From assembly GCF_001591605.1 (NCBI RefSeq), contig NZ_BCVF01000011.1, forward strand, positions 1 to 64,000: a DNA stretch of 64,000 nucleotides. The letters run 5' to 3'. The DNA is from Bacillus badius NBRC 15713 (lineage in GTDB: Bacteria > Bacillota > Bacilli > Bacillales > Domibacillaceae). The notes beneath the pieces are model-generated. The model was not told where the DNA came from. It saw nothing but the letters and a program-made list of their open reading frames with translations, and did no database searches. Below, in pieces: positions 1 to 7,413 of this stretch. The stretch's first letter is position 1. Each line of letters starts with the position of its first letter. The position numbers were made by a program, and so were the translations under genes.

Positions 1-127
1 CCATTCCAATCAACAGAGCAGACAACGTTAAGGCAGCCTAACGAAGCTTGTTTGAAAATAAATAAATCAAACGCTTGAGCGTGTATTCACAGAGACACAA
101 GAAAAGCATGGCATGCGTTAGGCGCTG

Positions 128-277
128 TTAAGAGGAGTTAAAAAATTGTCGCTGCAAAAGATGCTTATTTTCACTCCCATGAATCTCAAGAAAATAGCCT
201 GACTCATCGACTCCGAAAGGCCTATCTTTTTCTTGAATGACTTGAAAATCATTTAAAAAACGAAAAGGCTGCTTCAC
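128..277 (-). CDS. Doubtful 49-residue open frame behind the GNAT gene
   Basis: An open frame begins with GTG at 277 and ends with TAA at 128. The predicted peptide (MKQPFRFLNDF...) has a believable mixed composition, with a stretch reading FGVDESGYFLEIHG. Its start lies inside the loop of the transcription terminator that follows the upstream GNAT gene, and the only Shine-Dalgarno-like sequence is a weak CAAGG. It may be the remnant of a longer gene or chance. The rest of 1-290 shows nothing recognisable. Confidence 0.2.
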   Translation of the reverse strand: MKQPFRFLNDFQVIQEKDRPFGVDESGYFLEIHGSENKHLLQRQFFNSS

Positions 278-285
278 GCAGCCTT
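251..285 (-). terminator. Terminator of the first GNAT gene
   Basis: An 8-bp perfect stem (AAGGCTGC / GCAGCCTT, positions 265-285) with a 5-nt loop is followed on the minus strand by a T-rich run. It lies just past the stop codon of the acetyltransferase gene. Confidence 0.7.
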
Positions 286-290
286 GGTTT

Positions 291-881
291 TCATTCCTTG
301 GTTTTCAGCGTTTCAGCTAAACTGCCTTCTTTTGCTATCACTTTTTCTTGAACAGGGACGGTTCGTTCTGCCCATTCTTTTTTTAGAAGGGCCATTTCGA
401 TCGTATCCCAATATTCATGATCGCTCAATTTGCACACCTGGCGATGGACGCCTTCTGTTTGAAAACCGAAACCTTCATAGCAAGCAATAGCTGGCTTGTT
501 AAATGTAAAAACACCCAGGCTCACCCGGTTCAATTGCAATTCACTGAAAGCAAAATGAAGAATCTGTTCCATAATCTGCTTGACGATTCCTTTTCCGCGG
601 TGCCTTTTGTATACAAGCACATAACTAATCCGCCCCAGTTCATGCTGCTCGTCAATTTCTCTTAAGGCAATGTGTCCAACTGTTTCATTTGTGGAAGAAT
701 CTACAGCCTTATAAATATAACTGCCTTTTCCGTATTCCTTATCCATGTAATTCTTAACCTGCTCTTCTGTCAGCGGATAACTGTACGCCCGTCCTGACCA
801 TTGAATCATTAATGGCTTGGAATCAATTTCCTTCATTAACTCTTTAATATCTTCTCTGGCAAAAGGAAGTAATTGAATCAT
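291..881 (-). CDS. GNAT-family N-acetyltransferase
   Basis: A 196-residue protein of the GCN5-related N-acetyltransferase fold, predicted to transfer an acetyl group from acetyl-CoA to an amine; the acceptor is unknown. The acetyl-CoA binding motif A is visible as YKRHRGKGI near residues 91-99, followed by the helix KQIMEQILHFAF. Downstream, LNRVSLGVFTFNKPAIACYEGFGF matches the usual beta5-alpha4 region with its conserved Asn and the Tyr-x-x-x-Gly-Phe end. The last 30 or so residues are charged and look like a tail. The ATG at 881 has an AGGAGCGAGG ribosome binding site. The gene stands alone and ends at a terminator. Substrate specificity cannot be inferred. Confidence 0.85.
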   Translation of the reverse strand: MIQLLPFAREDIKELMKEIDSKPLMIQWSGRAYSYPLTEEQVKNYMDKEYGKGSYIYKAVDSSTNETVGHIALREIDEQHELGRISYVLVYKRHRGKGIVKQIMEQILHFAFSELQLNRVSLGVFTFNKPAIACYEGFGFQTEGVHRQVCKLSDHEYWDTIEMALLKKEWAERTVPVQEKVIAKEGSLAETLKTKE

Positions 882-1001
882 CGTCCTCGCTCCTATCCCC
901 GATTTCCTTGTTCATCTCTCATTATGCATCATACTCATTTCCTCGTCGAGCAGATAGGAAACAGGGCTTATGGCGCTGGAATACTCCTTACAAAACATAC
1001 T

Positions 1002-1028
1002 AAAAGCTCGGAGCGTCTCCGAGCTTTT
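1002..1028 (-). terminator. Terminator of the 55-residue peptide gene
   Basis: A 12-bp perfect inverted repeat (AAAAGCTCGGAG / CTCCGAGCTTTT) with a 3-nt loop, directly after the stop codon of the small minus-strand gene at 1032. Confidence 0.75.
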
Positions 1029-1031
1029 ATC

Positions 1032-1199
1032 TTATTCCTCAGATGGCTGACCAGCTCCTTGCGCCTGAATAGATACATGCTGAGGCCGTCTCGGATAATT
1101 TCCCTTGTCCGCATCCTTAGGTCCTGTCAGTGTTCTTCTCTGATCCAGATTGCTATATTCAACCTGGGTTCTATATTCTTCCTGCTTTCCGCGTTCCAT
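1032..1199 (-). CDS. Small hydrophilic protein of unknown function, 55 residues
   Basis: An ATG at 1199 with a strong GAAAGGGGGAAA ribosome binding site opens a 55-codon frame ending in TAA at 1032, immediately before a perfect terminator. The product begins MERGKQEEYRTQVEY and is rich in charged residues, Gln and Pro (RRTLTGPKDADKGNYPRRPQ), with no hydrophobic segment or cysteine. It looks like a small, probably disordered cytosolic or spore-associated protein. I do not recognise the family. The ribosome binding site, the terminator spacing and the non-random composition support a real gene. Confidence 0.6.
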   Translation of the reverse strand: MERGKQEEYRTQVEYSNLDQRRTLTGPKDADKGNYPRRPQHVSIQAQGAGQPSEE

Positions 1200-1366
1200 C
1201 TTGCTGTTTCCCCCTTTCTATATGCGAATAGTCTGGCTCTGTACTTTGATAGAGCTGCCGCTAAAAGTGACTTTTTTATTATTTTTGCCATTCCGCGCGA
1301 CCGTCCAATCACTTACAACATTTTTTCATATGATGTAGTAATTCCTCTACAAGGAGGTGGAAAACT

Positions 1367-1468
1367 ATGGGTTACGGCGGCGGATACGGCGGCGGTTTCG
1401 CGTTAATCGTTGTGTTGTTCATCCTCTTAATCATTATCGGTGCATCTTACTTAGGTTACGGCTACTAA
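1367..1468 (+). CDS. YjcZ-family sporulation peptide, 33 residues
   Basis: A perfect AAGGAGGTGG ribosome binding site stands 7 nt before ATG 1367. The product starts with glycine/tyrosine repeats ([10 protein letters not shown]), continues as one hydrophobic transmembrane helix ([19 protein letters not shown]) and ends GYGY. This is the typical layout of the YjcZ family of very small sporulation proteins; SscA, needed for coat assembly in B. subtilis, is a member. A CATATGATG sequence about 40 nt upstream resembles a mother-cell sigma factor -10 box, but this is weak. Confidence 0.8.
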   Translation: MGYGGGYGGGFALIVVLFILLIIIGASYLGYGY

Positions 1469-1790
1469 TTTGTTCTTTTTAGGAGCCGGCTGCAGTTAGC
1501 TATCCCCTTCTCATTGCAGCCTTGCCTTTGTCCTTTCTTGCATCGCTTAAAACCAGACAAATTGCTGTCTGGTTTTCTTTTTGCTGCGCTTATATCTTTC
1601 CCTGTCTTTTCCCTCCTCATTCGTCGTTCGCCAGCGCTTTTTGTGCCATCATTTTCTTGGATATATTTTTTAATTTAAGTCAAATTAAGCATATAGGCAG
1701 CACTCTTGGGCATCACCTGACGAGCCGGTCTTCTTGCTGCCTACGGTGAAAAAGAATAAACTACGCTGGATTCGATAGGGGGAAATATAT

Positions 1791-1964
1791 ATGGAGATTC
1801 GCGAAGGCTTAATTCCAACTGCTTTAGGTACGGCTGTTACAGCTGCTGGATATGCTCTAAAGCAAAAACGGGGCTCGAATAAAATGATTGCCAATACGGT
1901 TTTTGGATTTGGCCTAGCCCACATTGTCTTAGGCTCCATCGATTTAATCCAGCACCGTCAGTAA
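1791..1964 (+). CDS. Conserved small hydrophobic protein, 57 residues
   Basis: ATG 1791 follows a TAGGGGGAAA ribosome binding site. The 57-residue product (MEIREGLIPTALG...) has two moderately hydrophobic stretches, TALGTAVTAAGYAL and MIANTVFGFGLAHIVLGSIDL, separated by a basic loop (KQKRGSNK). It therefore probably makes a small helical hairpin in the membrane. Similar short proteins occur in other bacilli, but no function is known to me. A hairpin follows the stop codon. Confidence 0.6.
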   Translation: MEIREGLIPTALGTAVTAAGYALKQKRGSNKMIANTVFGFGLAHIVLGSIDLIQHRQ

Positions 1965-1969
1965 TTACT

Positions 1970-2035
1970 CAGGCAGACGCCTTATCTGCGTCTGCCTGAT
2001 AAACAAAAACCTTTTTCCTGAAATGGAAAAAGGTT
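1970..2035. terminator. Two hairpins between convergent genes
   Basis: The first is CAGGCAGACGC / GCGTCTGCCTG (1970-1998), a perfect 11-bp stem. The second is AACCTTTTTCC / GGAAAAAGGTT (2008-2035), also 11 bp. They sit between the 57-residue plus-strand gene and the 74-residue minus-strand gene and probably terminate both. Confidence 0.6.
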
Positions 2036-2060
2036 CAAAAGATCAATTTATTTCAAATGC

Positions 2061-2285
2061 TTAACTGGTTACTTTCACAAATTCCCACAAGTGTTCAATC
2101 GGGCAGATTCCGTAGCGCTGTGTATGGGTAAATTCATAGCAGGCATAATTTTTCCAGCCATGGAGATTTACTTTGATTTCTCTCTGTTCGTCCTCCAGCC
2201 AAACAAACTTCCAATCCCCGTTCAACAGATTGAGCAACTGATCACTGGTTTTTACTTCTTCAAACGAACTGAATAAATCCGCCAT
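2061..2285 (-). CDS. Uncharacterised 74-residue cytosolic protein
   Basis: A compact soluble protein starting MADLFSSFEEVKTSDQLL. It carries several aromatic residues (WKFVWLEDE, HGWKNYACYEF) and ends IEHLWEFVKVTS, which suggests a small globular beta-rich domain. The ATG at 2285 has a GGAGGCGGAAG ribosome binding site. I do not recognise the family. It is monocistronic, convergent with the preceding small gene. Confidence 0.6.
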   Translation of the reverse strand: MADLFSSFEEVKTSDQLLNLLNGDWKFVWLEDEQREIKVNLHGWKNYACYEFTHTQRYGICPIEHLWEFVKVTS

Positions 2286-2531
2286 TCTTCCGCCTCCTTA
2301 TTCACTTACTATACAAATTCTTTGTACCTATGTAAATTCCTTCTAAAAAGTTTCTCTTCTTGACTACTTCTTTTCTTCATGCATATGCAGACAAAGAACA
2401 AAAAAGAATGGTTCATTATGTAACATTGTTAGAAGTTTTGTCGAATGTCTTTCTAAAGTGAAGAGAAGCGGCCATAATATGTAATGTTGTGTCTTCTTCG
2501 CAAAAAATTATTTGTTCGGGAGAGTTTAGAA

Positions 2532-2708
2532 ATGGAGAAACAGGAAATGTTTAATGACTTAACAGCAGAAATTAATTCGAAACGAAAAATGATGATCAAA
2601 GTCGGAATGTCAAAGGGGCTTCATCACTTCGAGACGATTCAATACAGCGAAGAATTGGACAAGCTAATTTATAAATATCAATCTCTGGTGAAGGTCGCCA
2701 GTAATTGA
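2532..2708 (+). CDS. Spo0E-like aspartyl-phosphate phosphatase
   Basis: A 58-residue protein with the signature of the Spo0E/YisI/YnzD family: a short helical hairpin and the motif YSEELDKLIYKYQ (Ser-x-Glu-Leu-Asp) near residues 39-51. In B. subtilis such proteins dephosphorylate Spo0A~P and hold back sporulation. The start is set at ATG 2532 because a GGGAGAG ribosome binding site lies 7-8 nt upstream; a longer in-frame reading from 2484 has no site. Which response regulator it acts on here is inferred. Confidence 0.75.
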   Translation: MEKQEMFNDLTAEINSKRKMMIKVGMSKGLHHFETIQYSEELDKLIYKYQSLVKVASN

Positions 2709-2818
2709 TGGGGTCTGTTTCACTCTTATTAGCGACATACTTAAAAAGAACTTTAGGAAAAAATAAAGAATTGTGAGATAATGAGAGAGGAGCGAAAAAG
2801 AAACTAAGGAGTGACAAG

Positions 2819-3028
2819 ATGGCTTATTATAATAACAGACGGGAAGAGCCTTTGCCAAATGAAGATATCCAGACGTGGGAGTGTACGTCTGAAAACTGCA
2901 ATGGCTGGATGCGCAAAGCTTTTGCTGCTGTTGAAACACCTAACTGTCCATTTTGCGGCAGTCTAATGGCAAGCGGCATCAGGCACACTCATCCTTTAAA
3001 AAATAACAGCCTACATAATAAAGAGTAA
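2819..3028 (+). CDS. ydjO: YdjO-family cold-inducible zinc-ribbon-like protein
   Basis: A 69-residue protein closely matching B. subtilis YdjO in layout: MAYYNNRREEPLPNED, then WECTSENCNGWMRKAF, then CPFCGSLM. The two cysteine pairs (C-x4-C and C-x2-C) look like a four-cysteine zinc site. YdjO is described as cold-inducible; its biochemical role is unknown. ATG 2819 follows an AAGGAGTGACAAG ribosome binding site. Confidence 0.8.
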   Translation: MAYYNNRREEPLPNEDIQTWECTSENCNGWMRKAFAAVETPNCPFCGSLMASGIRHTHPLKNNSLHNKE

Positions 3029-3077
3029 CCGGAGACTGTTTATTGGAGTACAAATCAAGCTAATATTTTTTACAATG

Positions 3078-3156
3078 ATCAGGCTGATGAAAAACACGTT
3101 CATCTTTTCAGGAATAAGTCCTGATAAAGAAAGTAAACGTTGATCAACAGCCTGAT
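3078..3156. terminator. Long inverted repeat between convergent genes
   Basis: ATCAGGCTG (3078-3086) pairs with CAGCCTGAT (3148-3156) and encloses an inner CAGGA / TCCTG hairpin. It sits between the ydjO-like gene and the DUF421 gene and probably acts as a terminator or as 3'-end structure for both. Confidence 0.45.
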
Positions 3157-3166
3157 TCGTCTTTCT

Positions 3167-3844
3167 CTATTCTTTATAGGGCACGATGTAAAACCCCTTG
3201 TTTCCTGACCATTCTGCATAGAAAATGCTATCCGCGCAGACAACCCCTTCTTTTTTTAATTCTGATCGGAGCCACTCTTTACTCTTCCCTGCTCTTTTCA
3301 GTTCATCACCATCCACTTTTCCTTCATCGATCAGCAAATACGTCGGCTGATTTTCTGAGGCCGTGATATTCAGCATGGCAGGTGTCACTGGAGCCCCTTC
3401 TGCTTTCGGCAATACACTTAACGTTCCATTCGTTTCTAGCGTAGCCTGCTCCACATCATGCAGCGAAAAATACCCTTGGCTGCGAAGCAACGTTCGCAAC
3501 TGTTCCATTTCCATATGGTTTTTCTTTAACTCTCTGATGCTTACCTTGCCGTTAACGACTAAATCAGATGCTTCTCCTTTGAGTAATTTTTTGAGCCATT
3601 CTGATTTCATCACCATTTTTTCTATGAAATAAATTAACATTCCCCATAGAGCTACAGCATACAAAACTTGAAGAATGGAGATTTTTTGATCAAACATGGC
3701 CTCCTCTAAAAAACTGCCCAGTAAAATAAGGTAAATTAGATCAAATGGAGTCATCTGAGACAGCTCTTTTTTGCCAAGCAGCCGGATGACAAGCAGCAAC
3801 GTGACTAATCCGACAACGATTTTTAACGTGATATCCAGATACAT
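3167..3844 (-). CDS. DUF421 (YetF-like) membrane protein
   Basis: A 225-residue protein with three N-terminal membrane helices (about residues 5-75, including LLVIRLLGKKELSQMTPFDLIYLILLGSFL) and a soluble C-terminal region. This is the layout of the DUF421/YetF/YcaP family. The motif RLLGKKELSQMTPFD is typical of the family. Some paralogues in bacilli are germination-related or resistance-linked, but the role here is unknown. The start is ATG 3844 because AAGGAGGG lies 6 nt upstream; an earlier in-frame ATG at 3862 lacks a site. Confidence 0.85.
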   Translation of the reverse strand: MYLDITLKIVVGLVTLLLVIRLLGKKELSQMTPFDLIYLILLGSFLEEAMFDQKISILQVLYAVALWGMLIYFIEKMVMKSEWLKKLLKGEASDLVVNGKVSIRELKKNHMEMEQLRTLLRSQGYFSLHDVEQATLETNGTLSVLPKAEGAPVTPAMLNITASENQPTYLLIDEGKVDGDELKRAGKSKEWLRSELKKEGVVCADSIFYAEWSGNKGFYIVPYKE

Positions 3845-3943
3845 AAACGTCCCTCCTTGCATCGATCTAGGCTTGTCCTACTATCTCATTCCCCATTTGT
3901 CCTTTTGCAAATCCTTGAATGCAGAGCAGCTATGCTTGCATAA

Positions 3944-3977
3944 CAAAGAGCGAACCCTTACATGGATTCGCTCTTTG
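3944..3977 (-). terminator. Terminator of the patatin-like gene
   Basis: CAAAGAGCGAA / TTCGCTCTTTG is an 11-bp perfect stem just beyond the stop codon at 4006. Confidence 0.6.
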
Positions 3978-4005
3978 CAAGACAGTCATTGCCTGACTAT
4001 GTTTA

Positions 4006-4878
4006 TTAACGAGGTACAGTTTGGCTTTCACCAAGCCATTCACTCAGCTCCGCAAATAGGTCAGACGCATTTTGCCAGCCTAAATCATATGCTTTCGTCA
4101 GCTTTCGCTGGTTGCGTTCAATGCGGCTGATTTCAAGGGGCTGCGTCGGACGAATAACGAACGCCTTCTTATCCTTTTGTAACTGCTCAATATACGCTAG
4201 TGTTTGATTATAGTGTATCCACCTGTTTTCAAGCGTCTTTATTACTTCCGGATAAGCGGCATATTTACGCTTGATCATAAAGTTAGAACGGGCGGGCTTC
4301 TTCTGATATCCTTCATGCTGTGTAAGCACAATCACATTGCGGCTGCAGCCATCCTGTTCTGCCTTTTTCACCGGAACCGGATCACTCATGCCGCCATCAA
4401 GGAGTTCGTGCCCTTGAAAGGAAACAATCGGCGCAGCTAATGGAAGTGAGCTTGATGCCCGGATAGGGGTTAACAAATCCTCCTTGTATTCTTTTCTGCT
4501 AAAATAAATAGGCTTGCCCGTCTGGCAATCCGTTGTGCCAATCACAAACTCGGTCTCGCTTTGTGTGAATTCATCATAATCAAACGGCACAATTTGATTA
4601 GGGATCACATCAAAGACATAATCCATGCCAAATAATTCACCTTTTTTAAAGAAATTTCGCAGTGAAATATAATTGGGGTCACGAACAAACCCGATGTTGA
4701 CCCGCTTATTTCTCCCCCATTGTTTTGAAATATAAGACGCTGCATTGCAGGCACCGGCCGAAACGCCGATCACATACGGAAATTCGATCTTATTTTCGAG
4801 AAAAAAGTCAAGGACACCTGCTGTATAAACGCCTCTCATTCCACCGCCTTCGAGAACAAGTCCTGTCTTTGTGTGCAT
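4006..4878 (-). CDS. Patatin-like phospholipase (YjjU-type)
   Basis: A 290-residue hydrolase of the patatin family, predicted to cleave acyl esters of lipids with a Ser-Asp dyad. All signature elements are present: the oxyanion-hole loop GGGMRG near the N terminus, the nucleophile elbow GVSAG (Ser at about residue 40), and the DGGMSDPVPV segment providing the catalytic Asp. There is no signal peptide, so it is likely cytosolic. ATG 4878 is preferred to GTG 4884 because the GGAGTGG ribosome binding site would abut the latter. It stands alone and diverges from the GNAT gene at 5211. Confidence 0.85.
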   Translation of the reverse strand: MHTKTGLVLEGGGMRGVYTAGVLDFFLENKIEFPYVIGVSAGACNAASYISKQWGRNKRVNIGFVRDPNYISLRNFFKKGELFGMDYVFDVIPNQIVPFDYDEFTQSETEFVIGTTDCQTGKPIYFSRKEYKEDLLTPIRASSSLPLAAPIVSFQGHELLDGGMSDPVPVKKAEQDGCSRNVIVLTQHEGYQKKPARSNFMIKRKYAAYPEVIKTLENRWIHYNQTLAYIEQLQKDKKAFVIRPTQPLEISRIERNQRKLTKAYDLGWQNASDLFAELSEWLGESQTVPR

Positions 4879-5000
4879 GTTCACCCACTCCTTTTCATAC
4901 TATATTGTATCAAACTCTTTTCTGTAAAACGCCTGATTTGCCTGAAGAAACGACTCTATTTAATAAGAAAAAAATTTTATAAAAACAGGAAAAAAATCTA

Positions 5001-5029
5001 TTTTCAAATAGAATTTTTTTTTGTATGAT
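5001..5029 (+). promoter_or_regulatory. Predicted sigma-A promoter of the tRNA-like leader
   Basis: TTTTCA (5001-5006) and TATGAT (5024-5029) are separated by 17 nt. Transcription would begin near 5036, leaving a leader of about 175 nt before the GNAT start codon. The -35 half overlaps a T/A-rich palindrome at 4991-5022. Confidence 0.45.
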
Positions 5030-5035
5030 AGATCT

Positions 5036-5210
5036 AGATTTAAAACAATTTGATGAGTATTAGGGAAGGCAAATGGTGCGCCACCAGCTTCTGCAGCTGG
5101 TTCTAGTGGGTTCGATTCCCACCCCGAAATTTTTTGTGAATGCTATGAAAAATTTCGAGGGTGGATTCGGACACTACAGGACCGGAGTGCCCTCATATGG
5201 AGGGATTTAC
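5036..5210 (+). promoter_or_regulatory. tRNA-like leader with competing hairpins, candidate cis-regulator
   Basis: The leader contains a near-complete tRNA cloverleaf. The D-arm is GGC...GCC (5068-5082) with a TGG in its loop. The anticodon arm is CCAGC-TTCTGCA-GCTGG (5084-5100), nominal anticodon CTG. The T-arm is GTGGG-TTCGATT-CCCAC (5106-5122), perfectly paired. The acceptor is weak (5059-5065 with 5123-5129, 5 of 7 pairs), and no CCA end follows, only T6. The 3' T-stem and acceptor strand can instead pair with 5148-5164: 10 bp, one bulged A, then 6 bp. A further 5-bp hairpin (CCCTC 5190-5194 / GAGGG 5200-5204) covers the ribosome binding site, and GAGGG at 5157-5161 could compete for the same CCCTC. 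Pairings are seen; the switching role is inferred. It could also be a decayed tRNA gene. Confidence 0.5.
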
Positions 5211-5768
5211 ATGTTGAAGAAGCGCGATGTACACGAAAGTCATGTATTATTCGACTTGATGACGCATCCGGAAGTCTTCCCTTTTGTGCGCCAAAAAGCG
5301 CATTCTTATGAGGAATTTGTGTTTGTAACGAAACAAACGATTGAAGCAGAAGAGCGCGGAGAATTAATTTCCCGTACGATTACTGATGAATGGGGCAACC
5401 CAATCGGCACAATTAATTTATATGACATTGAAGACCAGTGCGGCTTTTTGGGCACCTGGCTCGGCAAGCCATTCCACGGAAAAGGATACAATGCTCCTGC
5501 CAAGGAAGCATTTTTCCACGAGCTGTTTTTTGAGCTCGACATGGAAGCGGTATTTATGCGCATTCGCAAAACCAATACCCGCTCGCGCAAAGCCGCAGAA
5601 AAACTTCCTTACGCTATCCTCGCTAACGAAACACGATCTGCCGTTTACTCACGCATTAATGAACAGGAGGAAGTGTTTGATCTGTTTGAGGTATCCAAGG
5701 ATTTATTTACCTTTTACATGCTGCGTCAACAAAGCGAAGCGGCCGAGGAACAAGCATTGGAAGCTTGA
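5211..5768 (+). CDS. GNAT-family N-acetyltransferase (RimJ/RimL-like) behind tRNA-like leader
   Basis: A 185-residue acetyltransferase starting MLKKRDVHESHVLFDLM. The core shows DEWGNPIGTINLYDI (beta strands 3-4) and the acetyl-CoA loop GTWLGKPFHGKGYN (GKGY for the usual R/QxxGxG), then a region with conserved Asn (RIRKTNTRSRKAAEKL). This resembles the RimJ/RimL branch that acetylates protein N termini or small amines. ATG 5211 is chosen because GGAGGG lies 6-7 nt before it; in-frame sequence upstream to 5073 is the structured leader, not coding. A strong terminator follows. A link between tRNA sensing and the enzyme's substrate is attractive but unproven. Confidence 0.8.
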   Translation: MLKKRDVHESHVLFDLMTHPEVFPFVRQKAHSYEEFVFVTKQTIEAEERGELISRTITDEWGNPIGTINLYDIEDQCGFLGTWLGKPFHGKGYNAPAKEAFFHELFFELDMEAVFMRIRKTNTRSRKAAEKLPYAILANETRSAVYSRINEQEEVFDLFEVSKDLFTFYMLRQQSEAAEEQALEA

Positions 5769-5808
5769 TCTCTGCTGTCCCCTAACAATTGTATCACCTT
5801 TCCCTTTT

Positions 5809-5837
5809 CCCCTTCAGCGGCCGCTGAAGGGGTTTTC
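5809..5837 (+). terminator. Terminator of the leader-GNAT unit
   Basis: CCCCTTCAGCGG / CCGCTGAAGGGG is a 24-nt perfect palindrome followed by TTTT. Confidence 0.75.
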
Positions 5838-5919
5838 ATATATATTAGGCAGTACCTATCGCTTTTATGGTATAATTCTCTCATTCTATGTACAAATACA
5901 GAACAAAGGAGGGCGGGAA

Positions 5920-7296
5920 ATGAAACAGGCTTTTACAATCAATCAAAAAATCAAACGGCTCCTATTTATTTTAATCCCTATTCTCATTACTCAGCTGGGA
6001 ATGTTCTCAATGAATTTTTTCGATATTATGATGTCGAGCCGGTACTCTGCTGATGATTTAGCAGGCGTTGCAATCGGCTCTTCTCTATGGGTGCCGGTTT
6101 ACACTGGGCTAAGCGGAATTTTGCTTGCTATTACTCCTATTGTCGCTCAATTGGCAGGCGCCAAAAAAACGAAAGAAGTCCCTTTTACCGTTATGCAAGG
6201 CATCTATGCAGCCATCGCGCTGGCCGTCATCGTTTTTGCTATCGGATGGGCAGCGCTCGGTCCGGTTTTAAATATGATGCATCTTGAGGAAAATGTAAGA
6301 GACATTGCTCAAAAGTATGTCATTGCCCTATCGTTCGGCATCATTCCTGTTTTCATCTATACGGTTCTTCGATGCTTTATCGATGCGCTCGGGATGACTA
6401 GAACTTCAATGGTCATCACATTGATTGCTTTGCCATTAAATATCTTTTTCAACTATACCCTTATTTTTGGCAAATGGGGATTCCCGGCCCTTGGCGGTGT
6501 GGGAGCCGGCTATGCATCAGCGATTACATACTGGCTGATTACCATCATTGCCGCCTTCGTCATTCATCGGGAACAGCCGTTTAGCCGGTATCAAATCTTT
6601 CATTCCTTCCCTTCCATTTCGCTGGCTAAATGGAAGGAGATCTTGTTTATCGGTATCCCGATCGGACTGTCTATTTTCTTTGAAACAAGTATTTTTTCTG
6701 CAGTCACCTTGCTGATGAGCGAATACAGCACAAAGGTAATTGCCGCACACCAGGTAGCGATTAATTTCGCTTCGCTCCTTTATATGGTTCCACTCAGCAT
6801 TTCAATGAGTTTAACGATTATTGTCGGCTTTGAGGTTGGAGCGGCCCGGCTGAAAGATGCCAAGGTTTTCAGCTGGCTCGGCGTTGGCGCAGCTATTTGT
6901 TCCGCCTTATTATGCATTACGCTGCTCATGCTGTTCCGGGAGCCAATCGCCTCGTTTTATACAAAAGATCCGGAAGTGCTGAAGCTGACGACTCACTTTC
7001 TCTTCTTTGCAGCATTATTCCAGCTGTCGGATGCTATCCAAGCCCCTGTTCAAGGAGCGTTGCGCGGGTATAAAGATGTCAATACTACTTTTGTTATGAC
7101 AATGATCAGCTATTGGGTCATTGGCTTGCCGTTAGGCTACTATCTTGCCAATACAACAGACTTTGGAGCGTACGGCTACTGGATTGGTTTGATCTCAGGC
7201 TTAACCGCCGGAGCTCTTACTCTATCTACCCGCCTATTCCTGATTCAGCGGAAGCATTCACATACTAATGAACCGGTCGATCATCTGCCTACTTAA
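5920..7296 (+). CDS. MATE-family multidrug efflux transporter
   Basis: A 458-residue integral membrane protein of the MATE (NorM-like) family, expected to export cationic drugs or metabolites in exchange for Na+ or H+. About twelve hydrophobic helices are spaced through the protein in two halves; both halves begin with similar segments (LLFILIPILITQLG near residue 10 and ILFIGIPIGLSIFFE near 240). The NorM-type motif PVYTGLSGILLAITPIVAQLAGAKK is recognisable in the first half. The ATG at 5920 has an AAAGGAGGGCGGG ribosome binding site; a long in-frame upstream reading overlaps the preceding gene and is not coding. The substrate cannot be told. Confidence 0.9.
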   Translation: MKQAFTINQKIKRLLFILIPILITQLGMFSMNFFDIMMSSRYSADDLAGVAIGSSLWVPVYTGLSGILLAITPIVAQLAGAKKTKEVPFTVMQGIYAAIALAVIVFAIGWAALGPVLNMMHLEENVRDIAQKYVIALSFGIIPVFIYTVLRCFIDALGMTRTSMVITLIALPLNIFFNYTLIFGKWGFPALGGVGAGYASAITYWLITIIAAFVIHREQPFSRYQIFHSFPSISLAKWKEILFIGIPIGLSIFFETSIFSAVTLLMSEYSTKVIAAHQVAINFASLLYMVPLSISMSLTIIVGFEVGAARLKDAKVFSWLGVGAAICSALLCITLLMLFREPIASFYTKDPEVLKLTTHFLFFAALFQLSDAIQAPVQGALRGYKDVNTTFVMTMISYWVIGLPLGYYLANTTDFGAYGYWIGLISGLTAGALTLSTRLFLIQRKHSHTNEPVDHLPT

Positions 7297-7320
7297 CGGA
7301 ACCGCCAAGAAAATTTCTTG

Positions 7321-7370
7321 AAAAGAAAAGTCCGGCGAGAAGCATAAGCTCTCTGCCGGACTTTTCTTTT
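7321..7370. terminator. Bidirectional terminator between MATE and M28 genes
   Basis: A 16-bp perfect stem, AAAAGAAAAGTCCGGC / GCCGGACTTTTCTTTT, with T-runs on both strands. It serves the MATE gene and perhaps the convergent aminopeptidase gene. Confidence 0.8.
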
Positions 7371-7413
7371 CCTTCTAACCATAAGATTTCCAATTGAACA
7401 TACTTACTATTGG

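Noticed and set aside
2466-2531. Longer N terminus for the Spo0E-like protein from 2484
   Set aside because: No ribosome binding site at 2484, and family members begin a few residues before the first helix, as from ATG 2532.
5073-5210. In-frame extension of the GNAT protein through the leader
   Set aside because: The extra 46 codons are the tRNA-like and hairpin sequence. There is no ribosome binding site at 5073, while ATG 5211 has GGAGGG and aligns with the family start.
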